Shown here: positions 37,835-47,285 of the stretch, piece by piece
Position numbering within the stretch: the first letter of the stretch is position 1
Layout of the letters: every line of letters starts with the position of its first letter
From: Vibrio palustris
Lineage (GTDB): Bacteria > Pseudomonadota > Gammaproteobacteria > Enterobacterales > Vibrionaceae
Length of the DNA stretch: 64,000 nt
Reading direction: 5' to 3'
Assembly: GCF_024346995.1 (NCBI RefSeq)
Contig: NZ_AP024887.1
Coordinates: forward strand, 1,364,001-1,428,000
Notes under the pieces: generated by a model
The model's input: only the letters and a program-made list of their open reading frames with translations
The model's database searches: none
What the model was told of the DNA's origin: nothing
Translations under genes and position numbers: made by a program

Positions 37835-37852
37835 AAAGCACCCCCTTTATCA

Positions 37853-37894
37853 CTGTTTTTATATACAGTATATATTGACTTTTATATTGGTCAA
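37853..37894 (-). promoter_or_regulatory. LexA (SOS) box over a sigma-70 promoter
   Basis: The minus strand reads CTGTATATAAAAACAG at 37868-37853: the two invariant CTGT/ACAG ends and eight bases between. With flanks it matches the 20-base consensus at 17 positions. TTGACC (37894-37889), 16 bases and TATACT (37872-37867) form a promoter whose -10 element overlaps the box, so LexA would block it. Confidence 0.82.
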
Positions 37895-37998
37895 TATTTA
37901 TACGTAAAATCATCAGATATGTAGGTGTTACTTTATAAATATAGTATAAAAATATTAAATTTCAATTGGATATGAACATCTATGAAGAAATTGATTAT

Positions 37999-39957
37999 TT
38001 AACCAGTCATTGTTTGATCACGGCCGCTTTTCTTACCTAGATAAAGCGCATTATCACCACGTTTCATGAGTTCGGTTAAGGTATTATCAGGCTCACTCTC
38101 TACTACACCTATGGTAACGGTCTGAAAAATAGGTGTATCATTGCAAAACACAGTGAACATTCTAATATCCCTGCGGATACGATTTGCAATATCAAGCGCA
38201 TTATCTAAAGTCACATTCGCTAACGCAATAATAAACTCCTCACCGCCGATACGGGCTAAAATATCATCACTCCTTAATGCTGATTGCATCTTTTTTACCG
38301 CTTCTATAAGTACTTGGTCTCCACAGAAATGTCCGTATGTGTCATTCACTAACTTAAAATGATCTAAGTCTATACATAAAAGTGTAAATGGTCGCGAGCT
38401 ATCCTGGCAACCAACAAGCATTTGATGGGCTTTCTCCATAAAAAAGCGACGATTATATACCCCAGTTAAATCATCAGTAATAGCCTGTTGTTCAAGTTGT
38501 TGCTCTAAGGCTTTACGCTCCGTAATATCAATGATCTGTCCTGACCAAAGTAAACTACCATCTTTTTGTTTAGCCGGTTTGGCTTGGAAAAAGTACCATC
38601 GCGTCAAGTTATTACGAGTGATTCGAAATTCGGCATTCGACTCAGTGACCGTCCGTGTTGAACGCTCTATTTCTTTATGAATTCCAGCTAGATCTTCTTC
38701 ATTAATCATAGAAAATGGGATATTGGCATCTCTAGCCGCCTCTTCCACTGGCACGCCAAAGATGTTTTCAAATTCATCACTGGCATAAGGAAATGAATAA
38801 TGACCATTCTTATCTTGCTGAAATTGATAAATCACCCCAGGCGGTAACAAAGACAAGGTTTTGAAATGTTGATTTAAAGTAACAAATTCAGAGAGATCTA
38901 AAATAGTACCGATAAAATAAGGCGATTCATAACCATTATCCACGTAACGGACTCGGTCAATAAGCCAAACTTCTTCTCCCTCTTTATTAATAAAGCGATA
39001 TTCACAATCCATAATGGGTTGCTGTAACCGTGTTTTGGCAATATCACGGCAACGATCATATTCCCATAAATCTTGAGGTGCGATACGTTGTCTCCACCAT
39101 TTAGGTTGCCATAAAATATCATCCACATCATAGCCGAGCAGTTGTTCTGTACTTTGGGTAATAAATTGAATACGTTCGTCTGCATCTGCACACATTTTAT
39201 AGGTCAGAGAAGGGCTGAGGTCCATTAAATTATCCAACTGCTGCTGAAGGTCATTTAATTTAAATTGGGCTATTTTCACATTCGTCAAATTCAAGCGTGT
39301 ACCTAATATTCGCTCAGGCTGACCTTGAGCATCACGTGCCACCACCTGACCGAAATCTTTGACCCAAACCAAGTCTTTATCTTTACTATAGATTGGGTAC
39401 TCTATTTCAAATTGACGAGTCTCCCCTTTAAAGTGACGCTGTAACTCATAATTAAATAATTCAGTATAATCTGGATGCAGGCTGTCTTTCCAACTCGTTG
39501 CCGTTACAGGTGATATCTCATCGAGTGCAAATCCTTGAATGTTTGCCCAGTGTTCGTTTATTTTTATGATATCTGTTGATATGTCCCATTCCCAAGGAGC
39601 AATATCGGTGGAATTTATAATATTATTACTATCATCAGTACTAATGTGAGCACGCTGAGCGATATATTTAGCATTGACAACAAATACGGTTTGAGTATTC
39701 CCAGTATATTCCATACGAATCACATCACCGATATAATGATCCCCCTGAAAGTATATAGACACATCAATTCGAGCCTGCTTCATCAATCGTGATTGAAGAG
39801 ATGCAAATGACAAAACTTGCTTATTGTCTAGCTGATGAAAAATGAGATCGTCAATCGATACAATATCACTGGCACGTTGCGAAGAGGCCGCGACCTTTTC
39901 GCCTAACTCATTAAATAACATTGATATCGTATGCATAGGTGCGTGGTGCTCTGTCAA
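37999..39957 (-). CDS. Multi-PAS diguanylate cyclase
   Basis: 652 residues without membrane segments. The N-terminal ~110 are of unknown type. Three PAS domains follow (~110-230, ~235-355 and ~360-480; NEHWANIQGFALDEISPVTA, WQPKWWRQRI and FENIFGVPVEEAAR are typical). The C-terminal GGDEF domain (~490-650) has LTGVYNRRFFMEKA, IDLDHFKLVNDTYGH and ARIGGEEFIIAL. RSDD five residues before GGEEF is the inhibitory site. A cytoplasmic c-di-GMP synthase for redox or small-ligand cues. Confidence 0.92.
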   Translation of the reverse strand: MTEHHAPMHTISMLFNELGEKVAASSQRASDIVSIDDLIFHQLDNKQVLSFASLQSRLMKQARIDVSIYFQGDHYIGDVIRMEYTGNTQTVFVVNAKYIAQRAHISTDDSNNIINSTDIAPWEWDISTDIIKINEHWANIQGFALDEISPVTATSWKDSLHPDYTELFNYELQRHFKGETRQFEIEYPIYSKDKDLVWVKDFGQVVARDAQGQPERILGTRLNLTNVKIAQFKLNDLQQQLDNLMDLSPSLTYKMCADADERIQFITQSTEQLLGYDVDDILWQPKWWRQRIAPQDLWEYDRCRDIAKTRLQQPIMDCEYRFINKEGEEVWLIDRVRYVDNGYESPYFIGTILDLSEFVTLNQHFKTLSLLPPGVIYQFQQDKNGHYSFPYASDEFENIFGVPVEEAARDANIPFSMINEEDLAGIHKEIERSTRTVTESNAEFRITRNNLTRWYFFQAKPAKQKDGSLLWSGQIIDITERKALEQQLEQQAITDDLTGVYNRRFFMEKAHQMLVGCQDSSRPFTLLCIDLDHFKLVNDTYGHFCGDQVLIEAVKKMQSALRSDDILARIGGEEFIIALANVTLDNALDIANRIRRDIRMFTVFCNDTPIFQTVTIGVVESEPDNTLTELMKRGDNALYLGKKSGRDQTMTG

Positions 39958-40095
39958 AAAGTATGGATGGTAGTGTTGTGTAATAGTATCTGTAAACTCT
40001 TTTTATATGATAAATATTGTTCAATAACAATTGGTACTTAACAAAAAGTATACTATTCACTTGAATAAACGTATGTACCCCTAAATGGTTACATA

Positions 40096-40127
40096 AAACA
40101 AAACCATGCCTTGGCATGGTTTTGTTT
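40096..40127. terminator. Terminator of queC (bidirectional)
   Basis: A 15-bp perfect inverted repeat (40096-40110 with 40113-40127) with A-rich and T-rich outer parts follows the queC stop. Confidence 0.85.
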
Positions 40128-40154
40128 ATATTGATATTCTAATGAAAATCGGAA

Positions 40155-40838
40155 CTATTGCTTAGCCACTAACTCTTTCATTATTTCATCTTGATTATCT
40201 AAATATTCATTTAATCCAGCTTGGCGTAACTGGCAAGCTGGGCATTCACCACACCCATCGCCAATAATACCGTTATAACACGTTAACGTTTGATGACGAA
40301 CTAACTCTAGCGCACCTTGCTGATCAGCTAACGCCCACGTTTGTGCCTTATTTAACCACATAAGCGGTGTGCGAATATCAAGTTCTTTATCCATACCTTG
40401 TACTAACGCGGTGTTCATTGCCTTAACAAAATCATTACGACAATCAGGATAACCGGAAAAATCGGTTTCGCACACACCAGTAATCACAGTATTTGCCCCG
40501 ATTTGATATGCATAAATACCCGCTAAGGTTAAAAAGAGAATATTACGTCCAGGTACAAACGAGTTAGGCAACCCATTTTCTTGTAACTCATTGGAAACGG
40601 CAATGTCATCACGTGTTAGAGAGCTTACTGCTAATTCATTTAACAGACCGACATCCATTACTTTATGGGCGGTAATACCCAGCTTGGTACCTAACGATTG
40701 AGCGACTTCAATTTCCAGTTTATGGCGCTGCCCATAATCAAAAGTAATCGCATGTACTTCGTCGAATTCTTGGAGTGCTTGAACTAAACATGTGGTCGAG
40801 TCTTGACCACCACTGAAGACTACTACTGCTTTTTTCAT
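40155..40838 (-). CDS. queC: 7-cyano-7-deazaguanine synthase, QueC
   Basis: Converts 7-carboxy-7-deazaguanine to preQ0 with ATP and ammonia, for queuosine in tRNA. The start is ATG 40838 ([17 protein letters not shown]), giving 227 residues; a longer open frame runs back into queE but is not family-like. The PP-loop SGGQDS is at the N-terminus, and the C-terminal zinc Cys cluster reads [17 protein letters not shown]. It lies 13 bases after queE. Confidence 0.96.
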   Translation of the reverse strand: MKKAVVVFSGGQDSTTCLVQALQEFDEVHAITFDYGQRHKLEIEVAQSLGTKLGITAHKVMDVGLLNELAVSSLTRDDIAVSNELQENGLPNSFVPGRNILFLTLAGIYAYQIGANTVITGVCETDFSGYPDCRNDFVKAMNTALVQGMDKELDIRTPLMWLNKAQTWALADQQGALELVRHQTLTCYNGIIGDGCGECPACQLRQAGLNEYLDNQDEIMKELVAKQ

Positions 40839-40851
40839 TATGTATACTCTC

Positions 40852-41526
40852 TTAGGCAATACTGAGGTATTTGTGAGTCTGAATCGACAAACGCCAATTA
40901 CGCTTAATGCATGTCTCAATACACAGCTCTGTCGCGCGACCTTTTTGACTAATAGGTTGTAGTGCGATCTCAGTCGAGTTGGCGATATCGACTCGAGAGA
41001 CAAGTGCATCTAGATTATCAATATCTTTCGCGGTCGCAACTGGGTGCTTAATTTCATTAGCACGTAATAATGCACTATCAATGATGGGCAATTTGCCTTT
41101 CATTGCTACTTTAGGTGACACAGTTACCCATGTATCGACGCTTGCTTTTACCTCAAACGTTCCACTGGTTTCTATTTGACAACGACACCCAATGGCTTCA
41201 AACGCGTGCGTAAGGGCGTGAAGATCATAAATACAGGGTTCACCGCCAGTAATTACAATATGGCGCGCAGTATAACCTTCTTGTTGATAGCGTTGAATAA
41301 TATCGTCAGCAGATGCTTGGCACCACTGTGGATTATCTTGTGCTTTTTGGATGATAACGTCGAATGTCGTTTCATCTTGCGGCGTTGCATCCCAAGTTTG
41401 CTTGGTATCGCACCATGCGCATCCTACCGGACATTGTTGTAAACGAACAAAGACGGCGGGAACACCGGTAAAAACGCCCTCGCCTTGGATGGTCTCAAAC
41501 ATTTCGTTGATTTTATACAAGGTCAT
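40852..41526 (-). CDS. queE: 7-carboxy-7-deazaguanine synthase, QueE
   Basis: Radical-SAM enzyme that contracts the ring of 6-carboxytetrahydropterin. 224 residues: [21 protein letters not shown] at the start and the cluster motif [15 protein letters not shown] (CxxxCxxC), then [12 protein letters not shown] and IETSGTFEV. It forms an operon with queC. I looked for a preQ1 riboswitch ahead of it and could not recognise one. Confidence 0.95.
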   Translation of the reverse strand: MTLYKINEMFETIQGEGVFTGVPAVFVRLQQCPVGCAWCDTKQTWDATPQDETTFDVIIQKAQDNPQWCQASADDIIQRYQQEGYTARHIVITGGEPCIYDLHALTHAFEAIGCRCQIETSGTFEVKASVDTWVTVSPKVAMKGKLPIIDSALLRANEIKHPVATAKDIDNLDALVSRVDIANSTEIALQPISQKGRATELCIETCIKRNWRLSIQTHKYLSIA

Positions 41527-41755
41527 TTCTCTAACTCAGTCACAAAATTTTAGGACGCAGACGATAATGCAAGCCAGTCGTAAGGTCAAACTAAACCTGC
41601 GCGAGATCGCAAAACAATAAGGTCATTTTCATCAACGAAATTTTCATTGTAATATGTTGTTTCTTGATACATATGCCGATGCGGCTCGCGAAACACGCTC
41701 TAGCGAACTCATTGTCTATGATGTTTACCGTTTTTTTAGTGGTTAGGTTACCTAT

Positions 41756-42562
41756 ATGTATAAAATTATTGCGCTTGATATGGATGGCACGTTACTCAAT
41801 AGCCAAAAACAGATGTCTGCGAGAACGATAGCTGCGATCCATAAAGCTCGCCAACAAGGCATAAAAGTTGTGCTCGCGTCTGGTCGCCCTATTGAAGGTA
41901 TGCGTCAACAGCTCGCAGAGCTCGAGATTAACGGTAAAGATGATTATGTGCTGTATTACAATGGATCATTGGTGGAAAATTTAGGCACCGGTGAGATTGT
42001 CCATCAGTGCATTACGGATGGTAAAGCCGCGAAAAAGATTGCGCGTATTGCAAAGCAGCTCAACGTTAATGTGCACGCGTTTAGTCAAATTCATGGTTTA
42101 ATTACACCTAAAAACAGTCAATATACTGAAGTCGAGGCGACCATTAATGGTATCGGTATTACTGAGATGGACTTTGAAACTCTGGAAGATGATCACCCTA
42201 TTATCAAGACCATGATCATTGATGAACCAAGTGCGCTCGACAAAGCCATTAGCGCATTACCTCCAGAACTTTTTGAAGAATTCACGATAGTCAAAAGTGC
42301 TCCCTACTTCTTAGAATTCCTAAACCCTGCCAGTAACAAAGGGGCAGGATTAGCGGCTGTGGCAAAGTTACTCAATGTGCCGGCCGAACAAATCATTAGT
42401 ATGGGGGATGCTGGGAATGACATACATATGCTGCAGTATGCAGGGTTAGGCATTGCCATGGAAAATGCCATGGACGAAACTAAAGCCGTTGCTAATGCAA
42501 TTACGGCAAGCAATGATCAGGACGGCGTCGCCATTGCTATTGAGAAATATGCACTAAAATAA
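41756..42562 (+). CDS. yidA: HAD-IIB sugar phosphatase, YidA
   Basis: 268 residues, Cof-type HAD hydrolase. Motif I is ALDMDGTLLNS, motif II VVLASGRP, the Lys motif NKGAGLAAVAKLL and motif IV SMGDAGNDIHML. Length and the segment order match E. coli YidA (270 residues), which hydrolyses sugar phosphates such as erythrose-4-phosphate. Monocistronic; divergent from queE. Confidence 0.92.
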   Translation: MYKIIALDMDGTLLNSQKQMSARTIAAIHKARQQGIKVVLASGRPIEGMRQQLAELEINGKDDYVLYYNGSLVENLGTGEIVHQCITDGKAAKKIARIAKQLNVNVHAFSQIHGLITPKNSQYTEVEATINGIGITEMDFETLEDDHPIIKTMIIDEPSALDKAISALPPELFEEFTIVKSAPYFLEFLNPASNKGAGLAAVAKLLNVPAEQIISMGDAGNDIHMLQYAGLGIAMENAMDETKAVANAITASNDQDGVAIAIEKYALK

Positions 42563-42579
42563 CGCTCGTCAATACAATA

Positions 42580-42606
42580 AAGCGCGCACAGTTATGGAGC
42601 GCGCTT
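42580..42606. terminator. Hairpin between yidA and the CysG-like gene
   Basis: An 8-bp GC-rich stem (aagcgcgc with gcgcgctt) lies between two convergent stops, with A/T-rich flanks. Confidence 0.6.
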
Positions 42607-42614
42607 GCTATTTA

Positions 42615-43556
42615 TTATGACACAGTAGGTGCCAGTTTAATTAATCGGTCGTTCTGCTGAAGTAAACCAAAATCTTGCTGCTCTTCAGGGACTAAGATAC
42701 ATAAATGTTCTGTTTCATCGTAATCTTCTTGTAGCTTTGATCCTAGCGCTCCCGGCTCAACAAACACCTCTCGCTCCGCATCCCGTCGACATAAATCCAT
42801 AATAGCCGATGGGCATTGTTGTGGATGTAATACTCGATCGGCCTGTTGTAATTGACGAACCGCTCCGAGCGATAACCTATCAATATCGAGCGTATATTCA
42901 ATCCAAACCTTTCGACCTTGTTTGGGCTTGTTATCGGCGAGCAATTCAACATAGGTCTCTTCTAACTGCTCACGTGTCGTCGCATTTTTCACTTGTGGTT
43001 GATCAAAAAAACGCTCCCAAAAAGCCCGACGACTGTCTAAGTCTATCAAGTAGTCTTTGATTGAGTTGCGCTTTGAAGCGCCGAATTCTGCGAGTAACCC
43101 TAAGTTATTGGGTAAAATCGCTTCAATAGTTTCTCTTAAATTCCGAATCAGTACTGGCGATGAACCGCCACTAGAAATGGCAATTTGAATGCGGCCACGT
43201 TCAATCATCGCTGGAGTAATAAACTGGCAATAAGGTTGATCGTCAACCACATTGACTAAAATACCCATGCGTTTGGCATCGTAATAGACTTCGTGATTCA
43301 AACTCGGATTATCGGTTGTTGCCCAGACTTGAAGATAATGCGGCTCTAGATACTGCGTAGAATAAAAGTTTTGAATCCAATGGCATTGTTCTAAATCGAC
43401 TAACGCTTTTAATGGCGCAGCAAGCGTTGGAGAGATAATAGTGACCCGAGCTCCTGCTCTCAATAGCGCATCGGTTTTACGGCACGCGACTTCGCCTCCT
43501 CCCACCACAAGCACAGGCTGATCGGTCAATTTTAGAAACACTGGGAAATATTGCAT
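42615..43556 (-). CDS. CysG N-domain protein (precorrin-2 dehydrogenase/ferrochelatase) with a vestigial SUMT tail
   Basis: 313 residues. Residues 1-~205 match the siroheme synthase half of CysG: VVGGGEVACRKTDALLRAGA (NAD site), NVVDDQPYC with the catalytic Asp, and SSGGSSPVL with the conserved Ser. The last ~95 residues still resemble the beginning of the uroporphyrinogen methyltransferase domain (LSLGAVRQLQQADRVL, IMDLCRRDAEREVFV) but lack its GAGPGD motif and everything after. It likely makes siroheme from precorrin-2; the methyltransferase must be encoded elsewhere. Confidence 0.88.
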   Translation of the reverse strand: MQYFPVFLKLTDQPVLVVGGGEVACRKTDALLRAGARVTIISPTLAAPLKALVDLEQCHWIQNFYSTQYLEPHYLQVWATTDNPSLNHEVYYDAKRMGILVNVVDDQPYCQFITPAMIERGRIQIAISSGGSSPVLIRNLRETIEAILPNNLGLLAEFGASKRNSIKDYLIDLDSRRAFWERFFDQPQVKNATTREQLEETYVELLADNKPKQGRKVWIEYTLDIDRLSLGAVRQLQQADRVLHPQQCPSAIMDLCRRDAEREVFVEPGALGSKLQEDYDETEHLCILVPEEQQDFGLLQQNDRLIKLAPTVS

Positions 43557-43753
43557 AGCTTGATATGACCTTTAATTGATAAACGATTAGTGGCTACTTT
43601 GAATTAGTGCAGCTATCAACCAACCTAATATGGCGTCCATAATATAACAGCAAACTTATCCGCTTAAATAGTGCGGCATTCCTTAGCAATACCCATGAAT
43701 AGATTCTTTATTGTCTATGGGCTGGCTCGTAAGTCAGTTACGCTGCTTAGCAG

Positions 43754-43782
43754 AAAAATAGCCACTTTCGGCTCTATTTTTA
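43754..43782 (+). terminator. Orphan terminator-like hairpin
   Basis: AAAAATAGCC pairs with GGC(tc)TATTTTT around a 6-base loop, with one 2-base bulge and a T5 end. No plus-strand gene precedes it within 1.1 kb, so if used it would end a non-coding transcript. Confidence 0.4.
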
Positions 43783-44001
43783 TAGGGTTGATATTTGGCC
43801 GTTGTATTAACTGATGGGTAGGCAGCATAAAAGAAATCATGCCAGATTTATAGGATGAGATAGAAATATGGTCTTACTTAATCTTATAAGCCCATGTGAC
43901 TAACAACCGAGTGCAGGCCCATTACACATCGTGATGACGTGATGATAAACCGCTTTATACCATTGACTAGGACGGATAAAAAATGAATAGATTGCAAACG
44001 A

Positions 44002-44025
44002 TGTAACACGACATATCGTGTTACA
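44002..44025. promoter_or_regulatory. Perfect 10-bp inverted repeat, possible operator
   Basis: TGTAACACGA and its complement flank the four bases cata. It lies ~220 bases before the YccA-like start. It resembles a dimeric regulator site; I could not match a known box. Confidence 0.4.
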
Positions 44026-44246
44026 ACTTGTTGATATTGTAATAGTCGAAACTTGATTATGATGAAGTAATCATCAATATCTTTAGAATCAAAGTTCGCA
44101 CGCTCACCTATTCGCTGGTAAGCTGTGATTGTCACACTAAATTAACGTCTAGAGTCGTTAGTAAAAGACATTGTGGCTTGAAAAACTGAACTTTTAGCCC
44201 CATAAATGTCTATATGAGTAAACGTAATGTCTTTACGAGGAAGAAT

Positions 44247-44909
44247 ATGAATAATTCAATGTACTCTCGCTCAAACACCGAAACGGGTGTATTGCAAACT
44301 AACAAAGTACTAAAGAACACCTACGCATTGCTTTCTATGACTCTGCTATGGTCAGCAGTCGTGGCAGGCGTTTCTATGGCAATGAACCTTCCTCGACCAA
44401 ACATCATCATTATGTTAGTCGGTTTTTATGGTTTATTGTTCCTGACAGAAAAGAACCGTAACAACGGCATGGGACTAGTCTTTACCTTCCTGTTCACTGG
44501 TTTCTTAGGTTATACCTTAGGCCCGATCCTTAATATGTATGTCGGTGCCGGTATGGGCGATGTCATTGTCACCGCTTTAGGTGGTACTGCACTCGCGTTC
44601 TTAGGTTCATCTGCCTATGCCCTCACCACAAAACGAGATCTATCCTTCTTAGGTGGTTTATTGATGGCAGGCTTTGTCGTACTACTGATTGGTATGGTCG
44701 CGAATATTTTCCTACAAATGCCTATCATTCACCTAGCGATGAGCGGTATGTTTGTATTGTTCTCAACCGGTGTGATTATGTTTACCACTCAACAAATCAT
44801 ACGCGGTGGTGAAACGAACTATATTTCAGCGACAGTGTCTCTGTATGTCTCTATTTATAACTTGTTCATCAGCCTACTTAGTATTCTTGGTATAATGAAC
44901 GACGACTAA
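44247..44909 (+). CDS. yccA: Bax inhibitor-1 family membrane protein (YccA-like)
   Basis: 220 residues from the ATG at 44247, with GAGGAAG just ahead; an upstream in-frame ATG at 44214 has no ribosome site. Seven hydrophobic segments, the last part ending ISLLSILGIMNDD. E. coli YccA (219 residues) binds and modulates the FtsH protease. It is followed by tusE, acyP and rlmI, which are also near each other in E. coli. Confidence 0.9.
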   Translation: MNNSMYSRSNTETGVLQTNKVLKNTYALLSMTLLWSAVVAGVSMAMNLPRPNIIIMLVGFYGLLFLTEKNRNNGMGLVFTFLFTGFLGYTLGPILNMYVGAGMGDVIVTALGGTALAFLGSSAYALTTKRDLSFLGGLLMAGFVVLLIGMVANIFLQMPIIHLAMSGMFVLFSTGVIMFTTQQIIRGGETNYISATVSLYVSIYNLFISLLSILGIMNDD

Positions 44910-44949
44910 GCTGCTACGCATTGCAGACTGATAATAAATAAGTAACAAG

Positions 44950-44975
44950 GCCCGAGCCCATGCTCGGGCTTTTTA
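44950..44975 (+). terminator. Terminator of the YccA-like gene
   Basis: Stem CCCGAGC/GCTCGGG (44951-44957 with 44962-44968) followed by CTTTTTATTTT. Confidence 0.88.
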
Positions 44976-45041
44976 TTTTCTACTTGAGCCAAAGATCGAG
45001 CTTAGTTACTCTATAGGTAACATAACAACGGAAAGTATAGA

Positions 45042-45371
45042 ATGATTGACTATCAAGATACCCATATCGCCACCGATGCTGAAGGCTACTTGCTAGACCA
45101 TACTCAATGGGAAGCGGACATGATTCCTGTATTAGCCGCACAAGAAGGCCTTCATTTAACCGATGCTCATATAGAAGTTATTCATTTTGTCCGTAACTTT
45201 TATGAAGAATTTAATACCTCCCCCGCCATTCGTATGCTCGTCAAAGCGCTGGAAAAAGAGCATGGTAAGGAGAAAGGCAATAGTAAATACTTGTTTAAGC
45301 TCTTCCCTGAAGGGCCTGCGAAACAAGCGACAAAATTAGCGGGCTTACCAAAACCCGCCAAATGTTTATAA
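45042..45371 (+). CDS. tusE: Sulfur-relay protein TusE (DsrC family)
   Basis: 109 residues. TusE takes sulfur from TusBCD and passes it to MnmA for 2-thiolation of tRNA wobble uridine. Seen: the N-terminal WEADMIPVLAAQEGL, HFVRNFYEEFNTSPAIRML, YLFKLFPEGPAKQATKLAGLPKP and the penultimate Cys that carries the persulfide. Confidence 0.95.
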   Translation: MIDYQDTHIATDAEGYLLDHTQWEADMIPVLAAQEGLHLTDAHIEVIHFVRNFYEEFNTSPAIRMLVKALEKEHGKEKGNSKYLFKLFPEGPAKQATKLAGLPKPAKCL

Positions 45372-45404
45372 CACTTAAGACACGCTATGCGTTTGCAGTT
45401 GTAC

Positions 45405-45674
45405 TTACACGATGCGAAAATCATCGGTAGGTACACTGAGCTCACAGGGCTCTCGAGTAACGTTATCGACCACTGCACTCCTGGGCCCCTTTTCTAATTG
45501 CGTATAGACTTCATCAATAAGTGTCTGGCTGCCACATACGACCACTTCAACACGCCCATCTGATAGGTTTTTCGCATATCCTGTGAGTGATCTTTTCAGG
45601 CATTCATTCGCGGTAAAGTAGCGAAAGCCAACGCCTTGCACGACCCCAGAGACCATCATTATTTCACTCGCCAT
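45405..45674 (-). CDS. acyP: Acylphosphatase
   Basis: 89 residues from the ATG at 45674, with AAGGA ahead; a longer frame to 45797 lacks support. The catalytic Arg is in GVVQGVGFRYFT and the Asn in GYAKNLSDGRVEVVVCG. Hydrolyses acyl phosphates. Convergent with tusE and divergent from rlmI. Confidence 0.94.
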   Translation of the reverse strand: MASEIMMVSGVVQGVGFRYFTANECLKRSLTGYAKNLSDGRVEVVVCGSQTLIDEVYTQLEKGPRSAVVDNVTREPCELSVPTDDFRIV

Positions 45675-45844
45675 ATTGATTTTCCTTATTTGTCGATGAA
45701 CACTCATACTATCGTGCGTGTTAAAACGATGAAACCTTAAACTGTTCGTCTTGCCACTGGTGTCATCACGGTTTAACCATTTGCTTTTCACCGCCACTTA
45801 CCAGACAATACGCCCCCATTTTATTTTCGACTTGAGTAACATTC

Positions 45845-47038
45845 ATGACATCATCCATTCGCCTGGTCAAAGGCCGTGAGAAATCGGTATTGCGTCGTCA
45901 CCCTTGGATTTTTTCCCGAGGTATTCAACATGTCGAAGGCTCCCCAGTATCAGGTGAGACTGTCGATGTTTATACCAATGATGGTCGTTGGTTAGCGAAA
46001 GCGGCCTTTTCTCCAGAATCACAAATTCGTGCGCGTATTTGGAGCTTTGAAAAAGAAGACATTGATTGCGATTTCTTTATTAAACGCATTCAACAAGCTC
46101 AACAACTGCGTGACGAGGTGATTTGGCGAGATAAACTAACCGGTTATCGCTTACTCGCCGCAGAGTCAGATAACGTACCAGGTATCACGGTTGATAAGTA
46201 TCAAGATTATCTGGTATGTCAGCTATTAAGCGCAGGGGCTGAATACCATAAAGCCAGCTTAGTCAAAGCGTTAGTTCACTGCTTTCCTGATTGCCACGTA
46301 TATGAGCGCTCCGATGTCGCCGTACGTAAAAAAGAAGGACTGGCGGAGCGGGTCGGCGTTCTGCATGGTGATACGCCACCAGAATCTGTGGTTATTGAAG
46401 AAAACGGCGTAAAAATCAGTGTCGATATTATCAAAGGACACAAAACCGGTTTTTATTTAGACCAGCGCGATAGCCGCTTACAGTCGATGAAATATGTCGA
46501 AGATAAAGAGGTGTTAAACTGTTTTTCTTACACTGGGGGCTTTGGCTTATATGCATTAAAAGGTGGTGCCAAGCGCGTCATTAATGCTGATGTATCCCAA
46601 CCTGCTTTAGACAGTGCTAAATATAACGCGCAATTAAATGAATTTGATATTAGCAAAAAGCGCGCTGTTTTCCTTAACGCAGATGTATTCAAATTATTAC
46701 GTGAGTATCGCGATCAGGGCACTAAGTTTGATGTCGTTATTATGGATCCACCAAAATTTGCTGAGTCAAAAGCACAATTAAACGGTGCCTGCCGTGGCTA
46801 TAAAGATATTAACATGTTGGCTATGCAAATTCTCAACCCGGGCGGTACGTTATTAACCTACTCTTGTTCCGGCCTTATGGATCAAGTCTTGTTTCAAAAA
46901 ATTATTGCTGATGCGGCACTTGACGCGCAACGCACGGTAAAATTCATCGAACGTTTTGAACAAGCGGCAGACCATCCGATTGACACCGCTTATCCTGAAG
47001 GTTTTTATCTCAAAGGGTTCGCTTGTAAAGTTTTATAA
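45845..47038 (+). CDS. rlmI: 23S rRNA m5C1962 methyltransferase RlmI
   Basis: 397 residues: N-terminal PUA domain (~1-75, [18 protein letters not shown]), then a Rossmann methyltransferase with [18 protein letters not shown] (SAM site), [11 protein letters not shown] and TYSCSGLM, where Cys is catalytic. Same neighbours as in E. coli (tusE, acyP). Confidence 0.95.
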   Translation: MTSSIRLVKGREKSVLRRHPWIFSRGIQHVEGSPVSGETVDVYTNDGRWLAKAAFSPESQIRARIWSFEKEDIDCDFFIKRIQQAQQLRDEVIWRDKLTGYRLLAAESDNVPGITVDKYQDYLVCQLLSAGAEYHKASLVKALVHCFPDCHVYERSDVAVRKKEGLAERVGVLHGDTPPESVVIEENGVKISVDIIKGHKTGFYLDQRDSRLQSMKYVEDKEVLNCFSYTGGFGLYALKGGAKRVINADVSQPALDSAKYNAQLNEFDISKKRAVFLNADVFKLLREYRDQGTKFDVVIMDPPKFAESKAQLNGACRGYKDINMLAMQILNPGGTLLTYSCSGLMDQVLFQKIIADAALDAQRTVKFIERFEQAADHPIDTAYPEGFYLKGFACKVL

Positions 47039-47061
47039 GAAGATAACGTTTAAACAATGAG

Positions 47062-47098
47062 AAAAGGGTAATAGAAGACAAATCTATTACCCTTTTTT
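47062..47098 (+). terminator. Terminator of rlmI
   Basis: A 14-bp stem (47062-47075 with 47083-47096) ends in T6. Confidence 0.9.
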
Positions 47099-47285
47099 AT
47101 TTCATGTTTATCACTCACGCCTAAATACACTAAATTGCATAAGTATTGTTAAATTTATCATGTAATTATAATTATTCTGGAATCACTTTTGAATTTCACG
47201 TATATTGTTTGCGCAACGTCTATGGAAGCGCTTTCAATTCATAGCCCATTCATTTGAACCTTAGGTTGTCTATATTGAGGGAGCC

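Larger units (their letters stand above)
43557..44246. other. Long gene-free region before the YccA-like gene
   Basis: 690 bases with no convincing protein gene. It contains a terminator-like hairpin at 43754-43781 and a perfect inverted repeat at 44002-44025, both listed. A small RNA is possible but I see no firm promoter. Confidence 0.5.

Noticed and set aside
40839..41009. 57-residue N-terminal extension of QueC.
   Set aside because: It overlaps the end of queE in another frame, and family members begin at [11 protein letters not shown].
41527..41755. preQ1 riboswitch in front of queE.
   Set aside because: I could not find the preQ1 aptamer pattern on the minus strand here; the spacer is better explained as divergent promoters.
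43884..44135. Open frame of 83 codons on the minus strand upstream of the YccA-like gene.
   Set aside because: No ribosome site or recognisable sequence, and it spans a perfect inverted repeat that looks regulatory.
45675..45797. 41-residue N-terminal extension of acylphosphatase.
   Set aside because: The 89-residue form has the usual family length and a ribosome site at 45674.
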